NCBI GenBank assembly: GCA_013399875.1
Contig: VXAZ01007504.1
Location: 124,001 to 188,000, forward strand
From: Gymnorhina tibicen
Taxonomy: Eukaryota; Chordata; Aves; Passeriformes; Artamidae
Reading direction: 5' to 3'
Length of the DNA: 64,000 bases
Part shown: piece by piece, positions 50,341 through 62,205 of the stretch
Numbering within the stretch: position 1 is the stretch's first letter
Layout: each line of letters starts with the position of its first letter
Program-made: the position numbers and the translations under genes
The notes under the pieces: generated by a model
What the model was told of the DNA's origin: nothing
What the model saw: the letters and a program-made list of their open reading frames with translations, nothing else
The model's database searches: none

Positions 50341-53300
50341 GTAGGTTTTCTTCCCAGTTGTACCAAGCAGGTACCATCCTGGCAGCACATTTAGCCAAGG
50401 AAAGATATCTCATATAATAAGCTCAAGAAGCTTTGTTTAATACCGGGACACCTTTGCAAAATCAAATCAGCACTTCCATTAAAACGCCCCCAAACCTCCA
50501 AAAACAAGTTTCATGGAACAAAAAAACCCAATCCACCCGAAGGCTGTCTAGGAGAGAACATGTCACAAGGGAGAAATAGTTATCACAGAAATCTGCAGGA
50601 AACAGGAATCACATCTACATCTTTTTGACAGAAGCTCAGTATCAGGCTACCCCTATCTCCATTTCATACTAGCTGCTTTTGAGATCAGATGGGTTTTTAG
50701 AGGATTCAGCCTTAATGCTACCAGTACTTTAAGACCATGAAATGGAGAAAACAAACCAGGGTTGTAGCCAAAGGCTTTATGTTTTTTTTGTCTCTACTAT
50801 TAGATTTTTTTAAATTTCCACTGGATAGTCAGTTAAAGTTCTTATACAAACTGAAGAATAAACCAGTCATTTCTTGTATTTTGGTATTTCCCTTTAGAAC
50901 ACGGACATAGTTTTATGTATCCTGAGTACAGAAAGCCCTGCAGAAAAAGAAAATGTTACATTGCAGGAAAATGTTACATATACAGAATTGAAATAATTTT
51001 GTTATTCGTGCAGGTGACACAAGGCCTCATTACAATGCTTTTACTCCAGTTAATGACACTATTTCACAGGAACTCCCATTGACTCTAACAGGACTGTTCA
51101 GTTACAGCTTAACTCCAAATATGCTGTAATCACAGCCAAGGGTTGCATTGACTTCACATTTCACATCAGCCCTTGGTAAAATAGTGTTGAGCACGAGGAG
51201 GAGTATCAGAACATGGCTCGTAATGAGGGAGTTATGGAATGTTAGCCCCCTTACTATCCTCACATTGTCAAAGGTGCCTGGCTGATGTACAGGATGAAAC
51301 CTATGCATCAGATGATTAGGGTGGAATCAGCCATTAAATTAAGGACAGGAAGGGATGTTTCTTTCCTGCTCATGTTGGAAAGAAACCAACAGGGAGTAGA
51401 GAAGTTACTTGCTTTACTCTGTATTATGAGACACTGTCCTCTTTTAAGGAGTGCACCTGATGCCACTGCAGGGATCTATGACACGAATGACAACCACAGT
51501 CATTCTTCTTTCCTTCCTGTGGCAGGTAGCAATTTTGAGATCCTCTTCTGCTCTTGTCCTCAAGTGAGTCTTGTAGGTAGTAGGAAGAATTTTGGAGATC
51601 ACCAAGTACTGCCACACATAGGGAGACCACTTCTGATTATTTTGGAACTGGAAAAGTGAATTAGACCTAGTCACAACTGCTCTTTCTTGGTATGGTTGTA
51701 CCTGTGTTCAGTCTACGCAGCACTACAGAACAGGGTGGAGCAGTTTGAGATGCTGTAATTCTAAGTAGTTGTGTAGTTTGTGTTTTGCTGGGTTTTACTG
51801 GAAGAGCTTCTTTCCCGTTCTATTTGATGTAACTGACAAAATGAAGCCATGGTTAAAAAATAAATCAGCTCCAGTCGTCAGGAGCATTGTTATGCACACT
51901 CACATCTTGACAGTTTTTCACAGTTTTCCAGTGTAGGAGGAGAGTGCTTGCCACTAGAGCTGTAAATATAATTTTTAGAGAAGGTTCCTGCTACTTTTTG
52001 GCCTACATGCATTTAAGAAACAAAATTGAGTATGCGCATACTGAATTTTTGAACAGGACATTGTACAAATATGAAGCAACAAGGAAATTAGAGCTCAGAA
52101 ATCACAGAAAATTAAAACTCAATCTAAGCAAAGGAAAAAAATGTAGAAGAGGCAGAGACATATTCAATATAGAGAGCTGTTAAGGCAAGGATAATGGCTT
52201 TACAAGGAGATTTTAATTCAAAAGGATAATGAAAAAGAAAACAAAGAGGTAATAATCATCCATCCATCTCAGCACAAACAGTTGTTTTGTACTGCGTGTG
52301 AAGATTTCAGCATTGATATAATTTGCCAAACATATAATATTCCTGCTATTAATATGCATTTGCCTGCAATGAGGAACAAGACCTGAAGTATAAATTGGAA
52401 TATAATTTTTTAAAAAATACCTAGACAACTACTACTTGAGTCTGCAAGACTAGCAACAAAACTCCAATGAAGTACTTACAAAAGAGACAGAAAGCGGTCA
52501 CAGAAATGTCAAATGCAGCACCTTTTACGTGATATGCTCCAGCCACCCAGCACCAATGCAAGCTGCCAAACCAAGCCCGGGAAGAGAGGATATTGCAAAT
52601 CATATCACATCATTTCAGTGACATGCACTGGTCTTGAGTTGAAAGACTACAATCTCAATGCTTATCAAATCCTTAACAATTTTCACATTACCACTAAGAC
52701 AGAATAGTGGAGGCATTTTTCTCAATGTTGACTTTGGGAAAATTAAGATTTTGAAAATGCAATGAGATTACTGATAAAACCTTCAGTGCTTATTAAACAG
52801 CTATTTCTGCTCAGGATGTCAATATTCTAATCAATATGTCAGAGGGCAAATGCTTTGTAGCAGACCAGTTGTACTTAACCCAGTTCTTCCAAAATAAGTA
52901 GCCTTCAATCATTTCTCATTACATATAGGTTATCCCTCAAGAAAAATTGCATCTATATATGTAAAGTGTATGTGTGACCTAATGTTATTCATGGTAAATG
53001 TTTCTGAGGGAAAAAAAATCCAAAACCAAACAAGCTACCGAAATCTTAGGTCCAAGTTCAACAAATCATCAGGCAAGTTTCTAACTCTAGGTTCTGCTAA
53101 TAATCTTCATTTACATTTTGATACCAAGCAGTCTTAAAAAAAAATGAAAAAAGTTGAAGACATAACAGCAGTGTCATTTTCTTCAATCATACTATTTCCT
53201 CTTGAGAACAAAATGACACTGAGAATCACGAGAGCCATGTGGGTTATGATAGCAGTGAAAATCCCTCTCCTTGACTCTGTCCCAAAAGGTATCAAAGGAA

Positions 53301-54149
53301 ATTGTTTACTGTACATTGTGGGTATAATCCACTATTACTTTTACAGTAGTGCTGAAGTACTCTGCAGAGGAAATGTTAAATACAACAGTGTTGCTTTTAC
53401 AAGCTCTAGTGCTGTGGATGCTCGCTGCTTATTTCTTTGGGTCCTTGAAACATCACATAAAAATATATGGATGGCTCCTTAGGTTTACTCCACAGGTTCA
53501 CCTCATCTGTAGCCTGCTTTCAGATGGCTGCCAGAAGAAGATGATGGGGGAAAGAGAGCTATAAAACACACATGCAGCAGGGTGATCCTTCCCCTGGCAT
53601 ATCTTCCCACCTTCTAGCTTCTTTAAGTGAAGATAGATTTTGTATGGGTGTTTAAAAGAGCCAGATTTCACAGAGTGAAATCCCATGTGTGCTGTTTTGA
53701 CAACCCAGTTTGCAACCTCTGGTTTAACCCCAGTGTGGGTAAGAAATATGACACAGTGATTTAACACTGCACATTTTCTCAGTGAATCAGCACACGTATC
53801 CAGGATGGGAATTTCTTGATCCACAAAGTTATACTACTATGAGCAGGATACTTAACACCAACATGTAATTCACTGCCGCTTCTTGGCTCATGTATCTTTC
53901 ACTCTTTGCATAAGACAGTATCTTTTTACACTTCCGTCTATTGACTTTAGTTTGAATGGGGGGATTCGTGGGGTTTTTTGTCTTTACCACTGGGGGAAGA
54001 AAATAAGACCCAAGACATCCTCATTGCCTTCAGCAGGATTGCTCTCAGAATTCCCTGTGGGGGTCTGCTGCTTACTAAGAGAAAAACCAACATTCTCCAG
54101 ATGACAGGGCCTCAAAGTCAGGGTTGTCCAGTGGGATGCAGGTTAAATC
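50341..54149. other. Unique noncoding DNA with one small tandem duplication
   Basis: No gene recognised. A GAAAATGTTACAT motif is repeated in tandem at 50949 and 50967 (period 18). The stretch 51040-51190 ('actcccattgactctaacag', 'gttgcattgacttcacattt') has phrases typical of old amniote repeats but could not be assigned. Frames up to 124 codons lie here in conflicting phases and strands. Confidence 0.5.
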
Positions 54150-54275
54150 AGAGCTCAGAATACATGATCTTCATCCTGACTCTGCTGTTTGCCTTCTGGG
54201 TGACCAAGGTTGAAGCATTTTGCTGTGTCTCAATGACCTACCCAGTAAAAGGGATGCAGATACTTCTTGTGAAGT
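54150..54275 (+). mobile_element. MIR-like SINE relic
   Basis: 'atcctgactctgctgtttgc', 'cttctgggtgaccaaggttg', 'ctgtgtctcaatgacctacc' and 'cagtaaaagggatgcagata' track the MIR order 'ctctgccacttactagctg', 'tgtgaccttgggcaag', 'ctgtgcctcagtttcctc' and 'tgtaaaatggggataata'. It is diverged but the order is kept. A 134-codon open frame crosses it and is rejected for that reason. Confidence 0.5.
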
Positions 54276-55695
54276 CTTTTCTGGTTTATGCCTTCCATAG
54301 CAATGGGGTTTGCTGTCATATGCTCCTACTTTTTATTCCAAGGCTTGTTGAGACCCCTAAGATATGCAACGGGACTAGATGAGAAATGTAAGAAGACTAT
54401 AAAGGGTCTTACAGACCATATGCTGGACAGTCATCATCTGGATTCTGACATTACAGAGAAGAAAATCTTGATGAACTGTGGTTGAAAAAGATAATATATT
54501 AAGAAGAATTCTGGAAAGGCAGTATAAGGAGATGAACTCACCATGCTCCACATAACTGCACAAAGCTTTGATGGAGATATAAAGGTCTGTGGGTCTTTTA
54601 ATGAATGTATAATCTTTTCATACTCATTTATTTTGTAGGGGTTTAGTTGCAGGGGTCTCGAGGGAGATTGTTTATTTGGTGTGTTTATTTGGTTGTTTTG
54701 TTGTTGTTGTTTGGTTTTTATAATCGGTTCACATATATACTGAAAACCCAATATGGAAAAATTTTAATCATTTAAAAAAATCACCACGATAATTTTATGC
54801 CATTCTAAGCTTCTGCCTCCAGTGCCAAGACTTCAAAAGATTATTTCTTTCCTTTGGTTACGGAGCATTAATAGATGTCCAGCGAATGCAAGCAGTGGGG
54901 ATGAAGGCAACACATATACACAAAAACCGTGGGAGATTAAATGTTTACAGAAATTGTGCTAGAACAGCAAATTATTACATACATATTTTGTGAGAATTTG
55001 GGATATTGATGTGAACTGGAATAAACCCTGAAATTATGTATTTAGCCAGCCTGAAGAAAAGGAAGCATTTCAAAAACAGACTGGGAGACACTCATATCTC
55101 CCATATTTTTGCAATATGTGATTGAACCTAACATAACAGCCAAAATACTGGGGCTTTGCTAATTAGCTGCCCTTCAGTAGCACACTGTCTAATGAGAACA
55201 TCAACCTTAGAAGTCTCTCTCAGCCTCACAGAAAAGATGTTTCAGAAAAAGCTGTAGTGAGATTTGCTATTAAATGTGCCATTCTTAATTCATCTCGTTA
55301 AGAGCATGAATAGAAAGGATAACTGGCTCACCATCTACCCTTTCCTGTCTTCTGCACCTCCTGTCCTTCCTCCTTCTGCACCATGCACACTCTGGTGAAC
55401 AATGCTGACTTAATTTAATTGTACATTGCAGGGAAGAGGAACTCAGGTTTCAGTGGGACCTCAGGTGGCGACAAGTAGCAGCAGCGGCCAAGGCTAAGCT
55501 TAAAGTAGAGGTGTCAGGAAGAGATACAGAGTCCTTCTGCCACACCCAGCTCAGCAAAGCCTGCTTAGTCTGCTCTAGTGTGAGGGACAGCGCTCTGGCA
55601 GGGAAAACACCAGGTTCGCATATGTAGACAGAAGCAAACAAACCTGAAAAACAACATCGGGTAGGACCACAGCAGAAAAGCTGCCAGAAAAAAAA
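54276..55695. other. Unique noncoding DNA
   Basis: No gene recognised. TTG-rich low-complexity sequence occurs at about 54670-54720. From about 55430 onward the sequence becomes richer in GC. Confidence 0.5.
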
Positions 55696-55725
55696 GGGCG
55701 AGGGGGGGGGGAGGGAAGGGAAGGG
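55696..55725 (+). other. G-run tract able to form a G-quadruplex
   Basis: Five runs of three or more G (one of ten) occur within 30 bases, separated by one to three bases, directly after an A tract. This fits the G3+N1-7 quadruplex pattern. Structure formation is inferred from the pattern. Confidence 0.6.
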
Positions 55726-58419
55726 TAGATTAGTTAATTAAAATCCTTCCATTTCAGGAAGCTGTGAGTATCCTTGTGCTCTGAAAGGGTGAAGCAGCCC
55801 CACAGACACTTTTTTTTTTCCCAGCACTGTTATTTCAAATAAATCTGCGGCAGGGCTGCCCTGAAAATGAGGGCGAGCTGGGCATTGGCCAGAGTCTGGC
55901 ACCATGAAGTATGTTTCCCTCTTATCTTCTCTTCCATAGGAGCTGATGGGTGCTACGGACTGAGGCACAACATGGCCCGACAAAGAACTCTGCTGGTTAT
56001 AGTGCAGCAAGGCAGGTAATACAGTAAAATTGAGCACTGTTGAAGCAGGCTGTATTACTGCCAGCTCTTTAAGTAGAGTGCAGAAACTTTGTTAATAGGG
56101 ATGTTTCAAGCTGTGTTTTTTGGGAAATGACTCTGCTTCACCTCATGTTGTATCACCAGATTTGCTTTTATGCTATTCTGAATATCCCCCTCAAGTCTAA
56201 GAACTTCCATGGTTTATCTCTTTCCTCTGGATGTGGTGTACAATTGTTTGTCCAATTAACACAGGTAGTGGAAAAGACCCAAATCCACAAAGCAGAATAA
56301 TTACTAGAAAAAGATTTCTGAGGATCCCAAAAGCTTTAGAGAGAGTTGTGGGAAGCAGAAAACTCGAACACCATGCATGGTGGTATGAACAGCCCATGGG
56401 AAATAATCCTTTCAGTAAGTCAGCATTTCCAGTTTTCTCTCATTATACGGTATTTGACATGACTTGTCTCTGAAACAGAAAACCCCAGATATGAACAAGG
56501 ATTAGCTGAAATATACTGCCATAAACCTAGCCTACTTTAGGTTGTGTCAAGCTCTGGAGAGCTGTAGATGTTATTATACCCAGTGCAAGCAAGGCTGAGG
56601 CTCCGTGCTGCAGGAAGAAGGGAATAGGAAGGAGGCGGTGAGTCAGGAAGAGGTGGATGGCAATGGCACAGCATTTAACGAGAAGTGCTTGGCAGCACTG
56701 GTCCTCTGCAGGGCCCTGTGGGCTGCATGGATGGCAGCTTTTGGTAAGAATCCTTCCAATGACCTCTCACCTCAAGGGGGTGGGGGATCTGAGGAGAATG
56801 AAGCTGCTTTTTCTCTCCTGCAAATAGGGTCTGCAAGTTAAAGTGCCGGTGCTGGTTATGCTAAGCACTGATAAAGCTTTAACTTCAAACAAAGAAGTAA
56901 AAAGTGGCATGGAAAAATAATCCCTCTTAAAGAGCTGCAGTTTCAGCAAGCTACTTTCTGAAAGGCAGCACACTGTCTTAGCATCTAGAGACTTCAAAAC
57001 ACAACCCTCTCCTGAGCAGTGTTTCTCTATTCTCTCCTTTTTAGTTGTCTCTCCCTGGGGAAAGGATGACTCCAGAGAGCCCAGCTCTGCCACGGGCACG
57101 CAGGCCATCCTCATTTCTCTCTCCCTCCTGACACCTTCCAGCAGCCCCCTGAGGGCCTTTGTTCCCCTGTGCCTCCAGCGATGCTCAGTCTCCTCGCTGC
57201 CTCCTGCAGCCCCAAGCCCACACTGCAACCAGCCCGCATCCTTCATTCCACAGGAGCAGCTGCTACACAAATTAAACAGAAGCAAGGAGCCACAGAAGCT
57301 TTCACAAGAAAGACCAGAAAAACAGAAAAGAGGATTCATTTCCAGGAGTGGCTTGTTTTAATGTCAAAATGCAAGTGTGGAGCCTGTTCTGGCAGCAGAA
57401 CCTAGGAAAGCGAGATATTCTCAGAAGTTACCCTGCAAATTTAGGCTCCATGCCAAGCTTTACCCTGTTTCTTCCAGGTGTGTTGAAGAAATTTGTTTCT
57501 TCCGTCTCTTTGCCTGACAGCCGCATCACTGACTGGAAATAAGACGTGGGATCTCAATTGCCATTGGCACCTCACTTATTGAACACTTACTTTATTTCCT
57601 GCAACCAGTGCATTACACTTGGAGTTCAAAATGTGGAGACAACAGGTCAAATCAAGAAAACCACACAAACTGATTCCATTAAAACACTTAATATATTAAG
57701 GAATATTTTAGCCAGAATAGGAAGAAGCAATAAAATATCACCCTCTTATTTTTAACAATACCATAATTTTCCCTGCCTCCAGTCACTCCCTCTGTACAAA
57801 TGAAATGTTTCAGATAAAGCCACATCCCGTTAACATGGCAGAGGCAAATCTACCCCTCTGAGGATGGGGACTGAGTGCATAAACCAACCATTATCATATC
57901 ACTACTACAGGCATATCTCAATAAACCTATCTAATGCAACTACTTCAAACAGGGTAAGCCACTATTATATTTCACTGCACAATCTCTCCATCTGAAAAGG
58001 TTATTGTTGTTACAGTCTAGATGCTACTTCACTTAGCTCATCCTATGAGAGATGCTAGATGCAAAAGTGGAGATTATTACCAAGATAACCCCGCTGTCAG
58101 TCCTTGTAAGTTGCTCCTCTGATCTCATCCAAAAATAAGATTACCCAGAGGCTTTAATGAACTATACTTAATTGATGTCTGGTATTAACTGCACCTTCAT
58201 AAGAGAGATAATATCTTTTCCCCAGACACATATCACTCATACCCTCACATAAATCTAGTGTTTGTTGAGTGGGCCCATTTATATCATCTTACAAAATGTC
58301 AGACAGATCAGTTCTTGCTCCAGTTTCTAATTTCCTGATATAACTGATATGCACAACCACAGTTGCCAGGCAGCAGATCTCAGGCTGTAGCCTCCACGGC
58401 ATTATTCTTCCCAATTTCC
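55726..58419. other. Noncoding DNA with the window's longest open frame
   Basis: The minus frame 57339-56767 runs 190 codons, the longest in the window, over moderately GC-rich DNA. It has a cysteine- and serine-rich start but no conserved motif, signal-peptide logic or splice support, so I do not call it a gene. A plus frame at 56605-56841 crosses an exon-like end (TTTTG followed by GTAAGA at 56744). No repeat was recognised. Confidence 0.45.
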
Positions 58420-58470
58420 ACATTAATTATTGACAGGTTAAAATATATTAATTAGTAACAGCCAGGAACA
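58420..58470. promoter_or_regulatory. Homeodomain-motif cluster
   Basis: CATTAATTATTGACAGG is followed 12 bases later by ATTAATTAG. ATTAATTA is a classic paired or dimer homeodomain site and TGACAG is the core recognised by MEIS/TGIF-type factors. Close packing of these motifs is common in developmental enhancers. AT-rich background makes chance occurrence plausible. Confidence 0.3.
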
Positions 58471-61400
58471 GCATACTTCATTGTTAAACACTGGGATTAC
58501 CTGGCATAGCAAAAGAAGGCAAATAACCTTTAGGGCAATATCTGAAGGATTGATTGAAGCAGAAATGTACAGAGGGTATCCTCAGAGGCAGGAGCTTCCT
58601 TTTCCAGCAACAGGCACGTCCTTTCTCCTTTGCATCTGTATCACTAGCACAGGCTCAAGCCTTATGCTGTGTAGAAAGAGCCACAGCCAGGACAAGTGAC
58701 TGTGTGAACCCCTATGTCTGCATGGCCCTGAAGAATGGCCCACAAGGTTGAGGAAGGGCAAAAGTTAGCAGGTTCAGCTTTTCTTGCAGAAATATCTTTA
58801 AAGCATCGTCCAAACCCGGGCCAAAATATTAGCGAAATTCAAGACAGACAGAGCCCATCTGAGTCCGGTGTTTCTGAAGAGGAGCTAGACCTTGGGCTTG
58901 GTCATGCTGAGGGCCACATGATGTTTCTGCTTGCTTTAGTGCATGTCTGTTACTTCTTTATGCAAGAGACTGCAGGAATAAGTATTCCTGATGAAGGCTT
59001 AGCAACACAACTGCATGAGAAGAAAAGGGAGACAAGCTGCCATGCTTGGTAGCAGTGCCACATTCCTTATAGCTGAGAAAATTACAGAGCAACACTTGGG
59101 GCTGATGATGAGATTTCCCCCAGGGAACACAATCTCTGCTCTGTAGAAAGAAGTGCCTGGTCAAGCACTCACAGTGCTGGGAGATACACAACCTGTACAA
59201 TCAGAAAAAAGGCAGCAAAGCCAAATAATATCAGGTCCAGCATCTGCTACTGATAAACACTTGAAAGGTAACCAGTCCTGAGAATTTTTCCCCATCAGAA
59301 TGCAAAGAAAATACCTTATTTCTTACACTCTCTGCTGAATACAAGATGGGAGGGGAGAAAAAATTCTCAAAGTATTATTACTAAAAGAATGACTCATATA
59401 TATACAATGAGCAACAGCATTGTGTTTCTCTGATTATGCTACTTTAAAGAGCTGCCATCCTGCTGTATGAACACTCATTTGCACACGTAGATCAAAGGAC
59501 TCTAGCCTACCCCAAAACCTCCACAGATGGTGTCATAACTTTGTCATAAAATTACTTAGACATCATATACTTCCAACATGTAAGATCAAAGAGAACCATG
59601 TATGAAAAACAGATTTCTCCATCTACCTGTTCACACAATCTGCTTCTATACCCTTAAGAAACAGAAAGCCAAATACACCAGCAAGCTCAACTTGTTACAT
59701 GCACCAGCTAACCACCTGTTGCTGAGTGAAATCAGAAAAAAGCTTCCTCTGATTCTATACACATGAAATGATGGAGACTGTGCCTTCCCAGTAAGGGTGC
59801 ACCTGCTGATGCTTGCTTTGCCCATCCTCTGTCTAGTTCTTAACTATTCATGAGCCAGGGATTATTGATTTCCAGGCTTCATTGCAGGCTCTGATTATTC
59901 ATTGAGGTCTCAGTGGGTAACTAGAGGAATGATTTGTCGCTGTTCAGCCATTTGAAAAATTGTTAGTGGCCAGCACAACCTTGCCTGGCTAGTTTTGCCA
60001 ATGTGATTTAAGAGTGAGGGTGTGCATCTTGAGGTTGCAGCCCAGGCATATGCTTTCCTACCTGTGACCCCTGGAATTAAGCTCCTCTTCTACAGTACTG
60101 AAAGTCTTTAATCCCCATTCATTCAGCAGGAACACTGAGTATTGGAGGGATATTCCTGGTGCATTCCCTGAAAGTGATCCTGAAAGCACAAAGATGGACA
60201 CAAACAAGGCACTAAGGGATCAAACGCCTTGTCTGTCTCCGTCTCTCTCTATTTTGAGAGCAAATACACTTTTTCATCTGTTTGCCTTTTCATTTCATTT
60301 CAAACCACACACAATTTTTTCCAGACTAAAGTGTCTTCATCTGCAGCCAAATAAAAACATTTTGATTTTCAAGGCTTTTTTAGATTCATATCCTTGAAGT
60401 CTGTAGAGGCCCATTAAAAGCTGTGAGGTATCCTCCTCATTAAATGTGGCTCTACAGATGAGCACAGGTTGTAATAGGTTCTTCTCAGTAAAACTGCTAT
60501 CATACAAGCATCATATTAGGGTAAAAAACAAATTAAAACCCTCTTAGTCAGAAGCTTATCTAGGCTTGAATTAACAGCCTGTACATCCAACTTCCTGTTT
60601 GCTGTGTGCACCCTTGCTGCAAATGTTCAACACCTCACGCTGCTCCTGTAATTGTGTCGGAAAAGGCCATCAGATTCAGAGCACTGTTTCCCATATTTCT
60701 GAATTACATTTATAGACTAAGGCACTCCAGGGTACAGCGTACGCTTATCTTTCTGCACTTTAAAACATGGCAGGGGTACCACAGTCCTGGACTAAAGATG
60801 CATTAGCAGAGTCATGCAGTGACAAATTGCATAACACCTGCTTTTACTAGGTTTAGCTCAAGTCTGCCATTAGTCCCTTGCTTTTGCAAACAACGTATTT
60901 CCCCATGAAAGAATAACATAAAACTCAGTCAAGGCAGAGCCATAAATAAATGCCAGTACACTAAGCTGAAAAAGCTTTAGAGAATGCCACTGTCGGCAAC
61001 CAGGAAGGCCAAAAAGCTTGAAAGCGCAAAGTTTACACACAGGAGGCTGGTGACACATCACACCACAGCCTATGTCACTTCATGCACCACCATAGGGCAG
61101 AGGTTTGGGTCTATCCCAAGGATAAGATTGTTCATCTGCAAAGGTCAAACCTCATCCATTTGGCTCACAGTCCACATAGCCAAACCAGGCTGAAGGAGAA
61201 ATGGCATCCTGAGGGGCCCAGCACCCTGCTTGCACTACTGCTCTGAAGGCAGCAGCAGCCATTTAACCCTGCTCGCATGGATATTTTGGAGCGTTCAGCA
61301 GTGGCTGCTCTTGTTGGAGCTCGGTGCAAAGGCACGGGCTCATGGAATGTGGAGGGTGTTGCAGGAACCAGCCCATACTATGGTCCCAGTCACCCCTTGA

Positions 61401-61661
61401 TCTCAGCACTGCACTTCAAGAGAGGGAAGCTCCTCATCAGCAACATGGGTCCACAGAAAAGATTAGGACGGCCCCCATTCAACCACAACTGGTGAGAAAC
61501 AAAGAAAAGCCAAGCTAATCCCTGCTTTGTGGGGTAACACTGACGGAAAAGTGTATCAAAAATTAGGTCTTTCGCTGCCCTGTCCTGGGGAGGTCGGTGG
61601 GCCTGTTGACCAAGGGACCATGAGGGTCCCGTGGAGGGAAGAGCCCCAGGTGGCACTGCAA
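58471..61661. other. Unique noncoding DNA, no gene recognised
   Basis: About 3.2 kb. No exon or named repeat was seen. From about 61200 GC content rises toward the LTR. Confidence 0.5.
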
Positions 61662-61940
61662 GGTTATGGTGACAGAAAAGGCCTCTCCCAGCATGCTTTG
61701 TTTCATTATGTTAATGTACCCCAGTTCTGCTTCCCCGGTTGGCCCATTGGCCTCCCCGCCCCTTTCTACCTTATCTGGAAAGTTCTCCTATTTCCCTGTT
61801 CCCCTCCATTCATCCTTGCTCCCTCGACACTCCCTCAGAGTTTCCCTGTTGGCTCCCATACCCTAATCCCACCTGTGTACGGAGCCCCTTCCCTCAGATT
61901 ATTGGTCCCTGATGCTCTCTCTCCGCCCCTACCGACCCCA

Positions 61941-61948
61941 TATATAAA
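61941..61948 (+). promoter_or_regulatory. TATA box of the solo LTR
   Basis: TATATAAA is a perfect TATA box, 86 bases before AATAAA, as in compact retroviral R regions. Transcription would be expected to start about 25-30 bases downstream, near 61970. It appears intact, so the LTR may still have promoter activity. Confidence 0.65.
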
Positions 61949-62026
61949 CCTGGACCCTTCCACTTCCACTTTCTCTTCATCCTCTCCTCGTCTCCCTCCC
62001 TGGATTTACTTCACACGCGTGGCTGG

Positions 62027-62032
62027 AATAAA
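62027..62032 (+). terminator. Polyadenylation signal of the solo LTR
   Basis: AATAAA lies in the context GGCTGGAATAAACTTCTCCC, with cleavage likely 15-25 bases downstream before U5. The spacing to the TATA box supports an intact R region. Confidence 0.65.
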
Positions 62033-62106
62033 CTTCTCCCGTGGACTCTACACAAGGACCCTTCCTGACTCTTTGCTGTCAACTTATTGAAGAAGCTATC
62101 CAGTTC

Positions 62107-62126
62107 GTGTGTGTGTGTGTGTGTGT
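62107..62126. repeat. (GT)10 microsatellite inside the LTR U5
   Basis: Ten perfect GT units are read directly. They lie between the poly(A) signal and the LTR 3' end, so they probably expanded after or within this LTR family. Likely length-polymorphic. Confidence 0.9.
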
Positions 62127-62205
62127 AGTAGCCTGCCGAGTGGCTCCCAGCTGGAGACGCTTTCAGAAGGTTACGGCTTACCACCACCAGAACCCTGCCA
62201 TAACA

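Larger units (their letters stand above)
61662..62205 (+). mobile_element. Solo LTR of an endogenous retrovirus
   Basis: The segment has U3, R and U5 signals in order: a C/T-rich U3, a TATA box TATATAAA (61941-61948), a polyadenylation signal AATAAA (62027-62032) and a 3' end in CCATAACA (62198-62205). GGTTATGG at 61662-61669 is the near-perfect inverse of that end, as expected for LTR termini with the first base changed from T. No primer-binding site, gag/pol sequence or second LTR lies beside it, so it is a solo LTR left by recombination. Length is about 544 bp, in the range of avian beta-like (ERVK) LTRs; the family is inference. A competing 5' boundary at 61586 would give a perfect 6-base target duplication (CTGTCC). 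Open frames across it, including 187 codons at 61527-62090, are rejected. Confidence 0.75.

Noticed and set aside
51040..51190. Phrases typical of old CR1 or MIR-type repeats
   Set aside because: Order of phrases could not be matched to a consensus with enough confidence to list it as an element.
53978..54382. 134-codon plus-strand open frame
   Set aside because: Runs through a MIR-like SINE relic; peptide sequence has no family resemblance.
56767..57339. 190-codon minus-strand open frame, longest in the window
   Set aside because: No conserved motif, low-complexity cysteine/serine start, GC-richer DNA in which stops are rarer; open frames also exist on the plus strand of the same DNA.
61527..62090. 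187-codon plus-strand open frame
   Set aside because: Most of it lies inside the solo LTR and it is proline-rich because of C/T-rich U3; LTRs do not encode such a protein.
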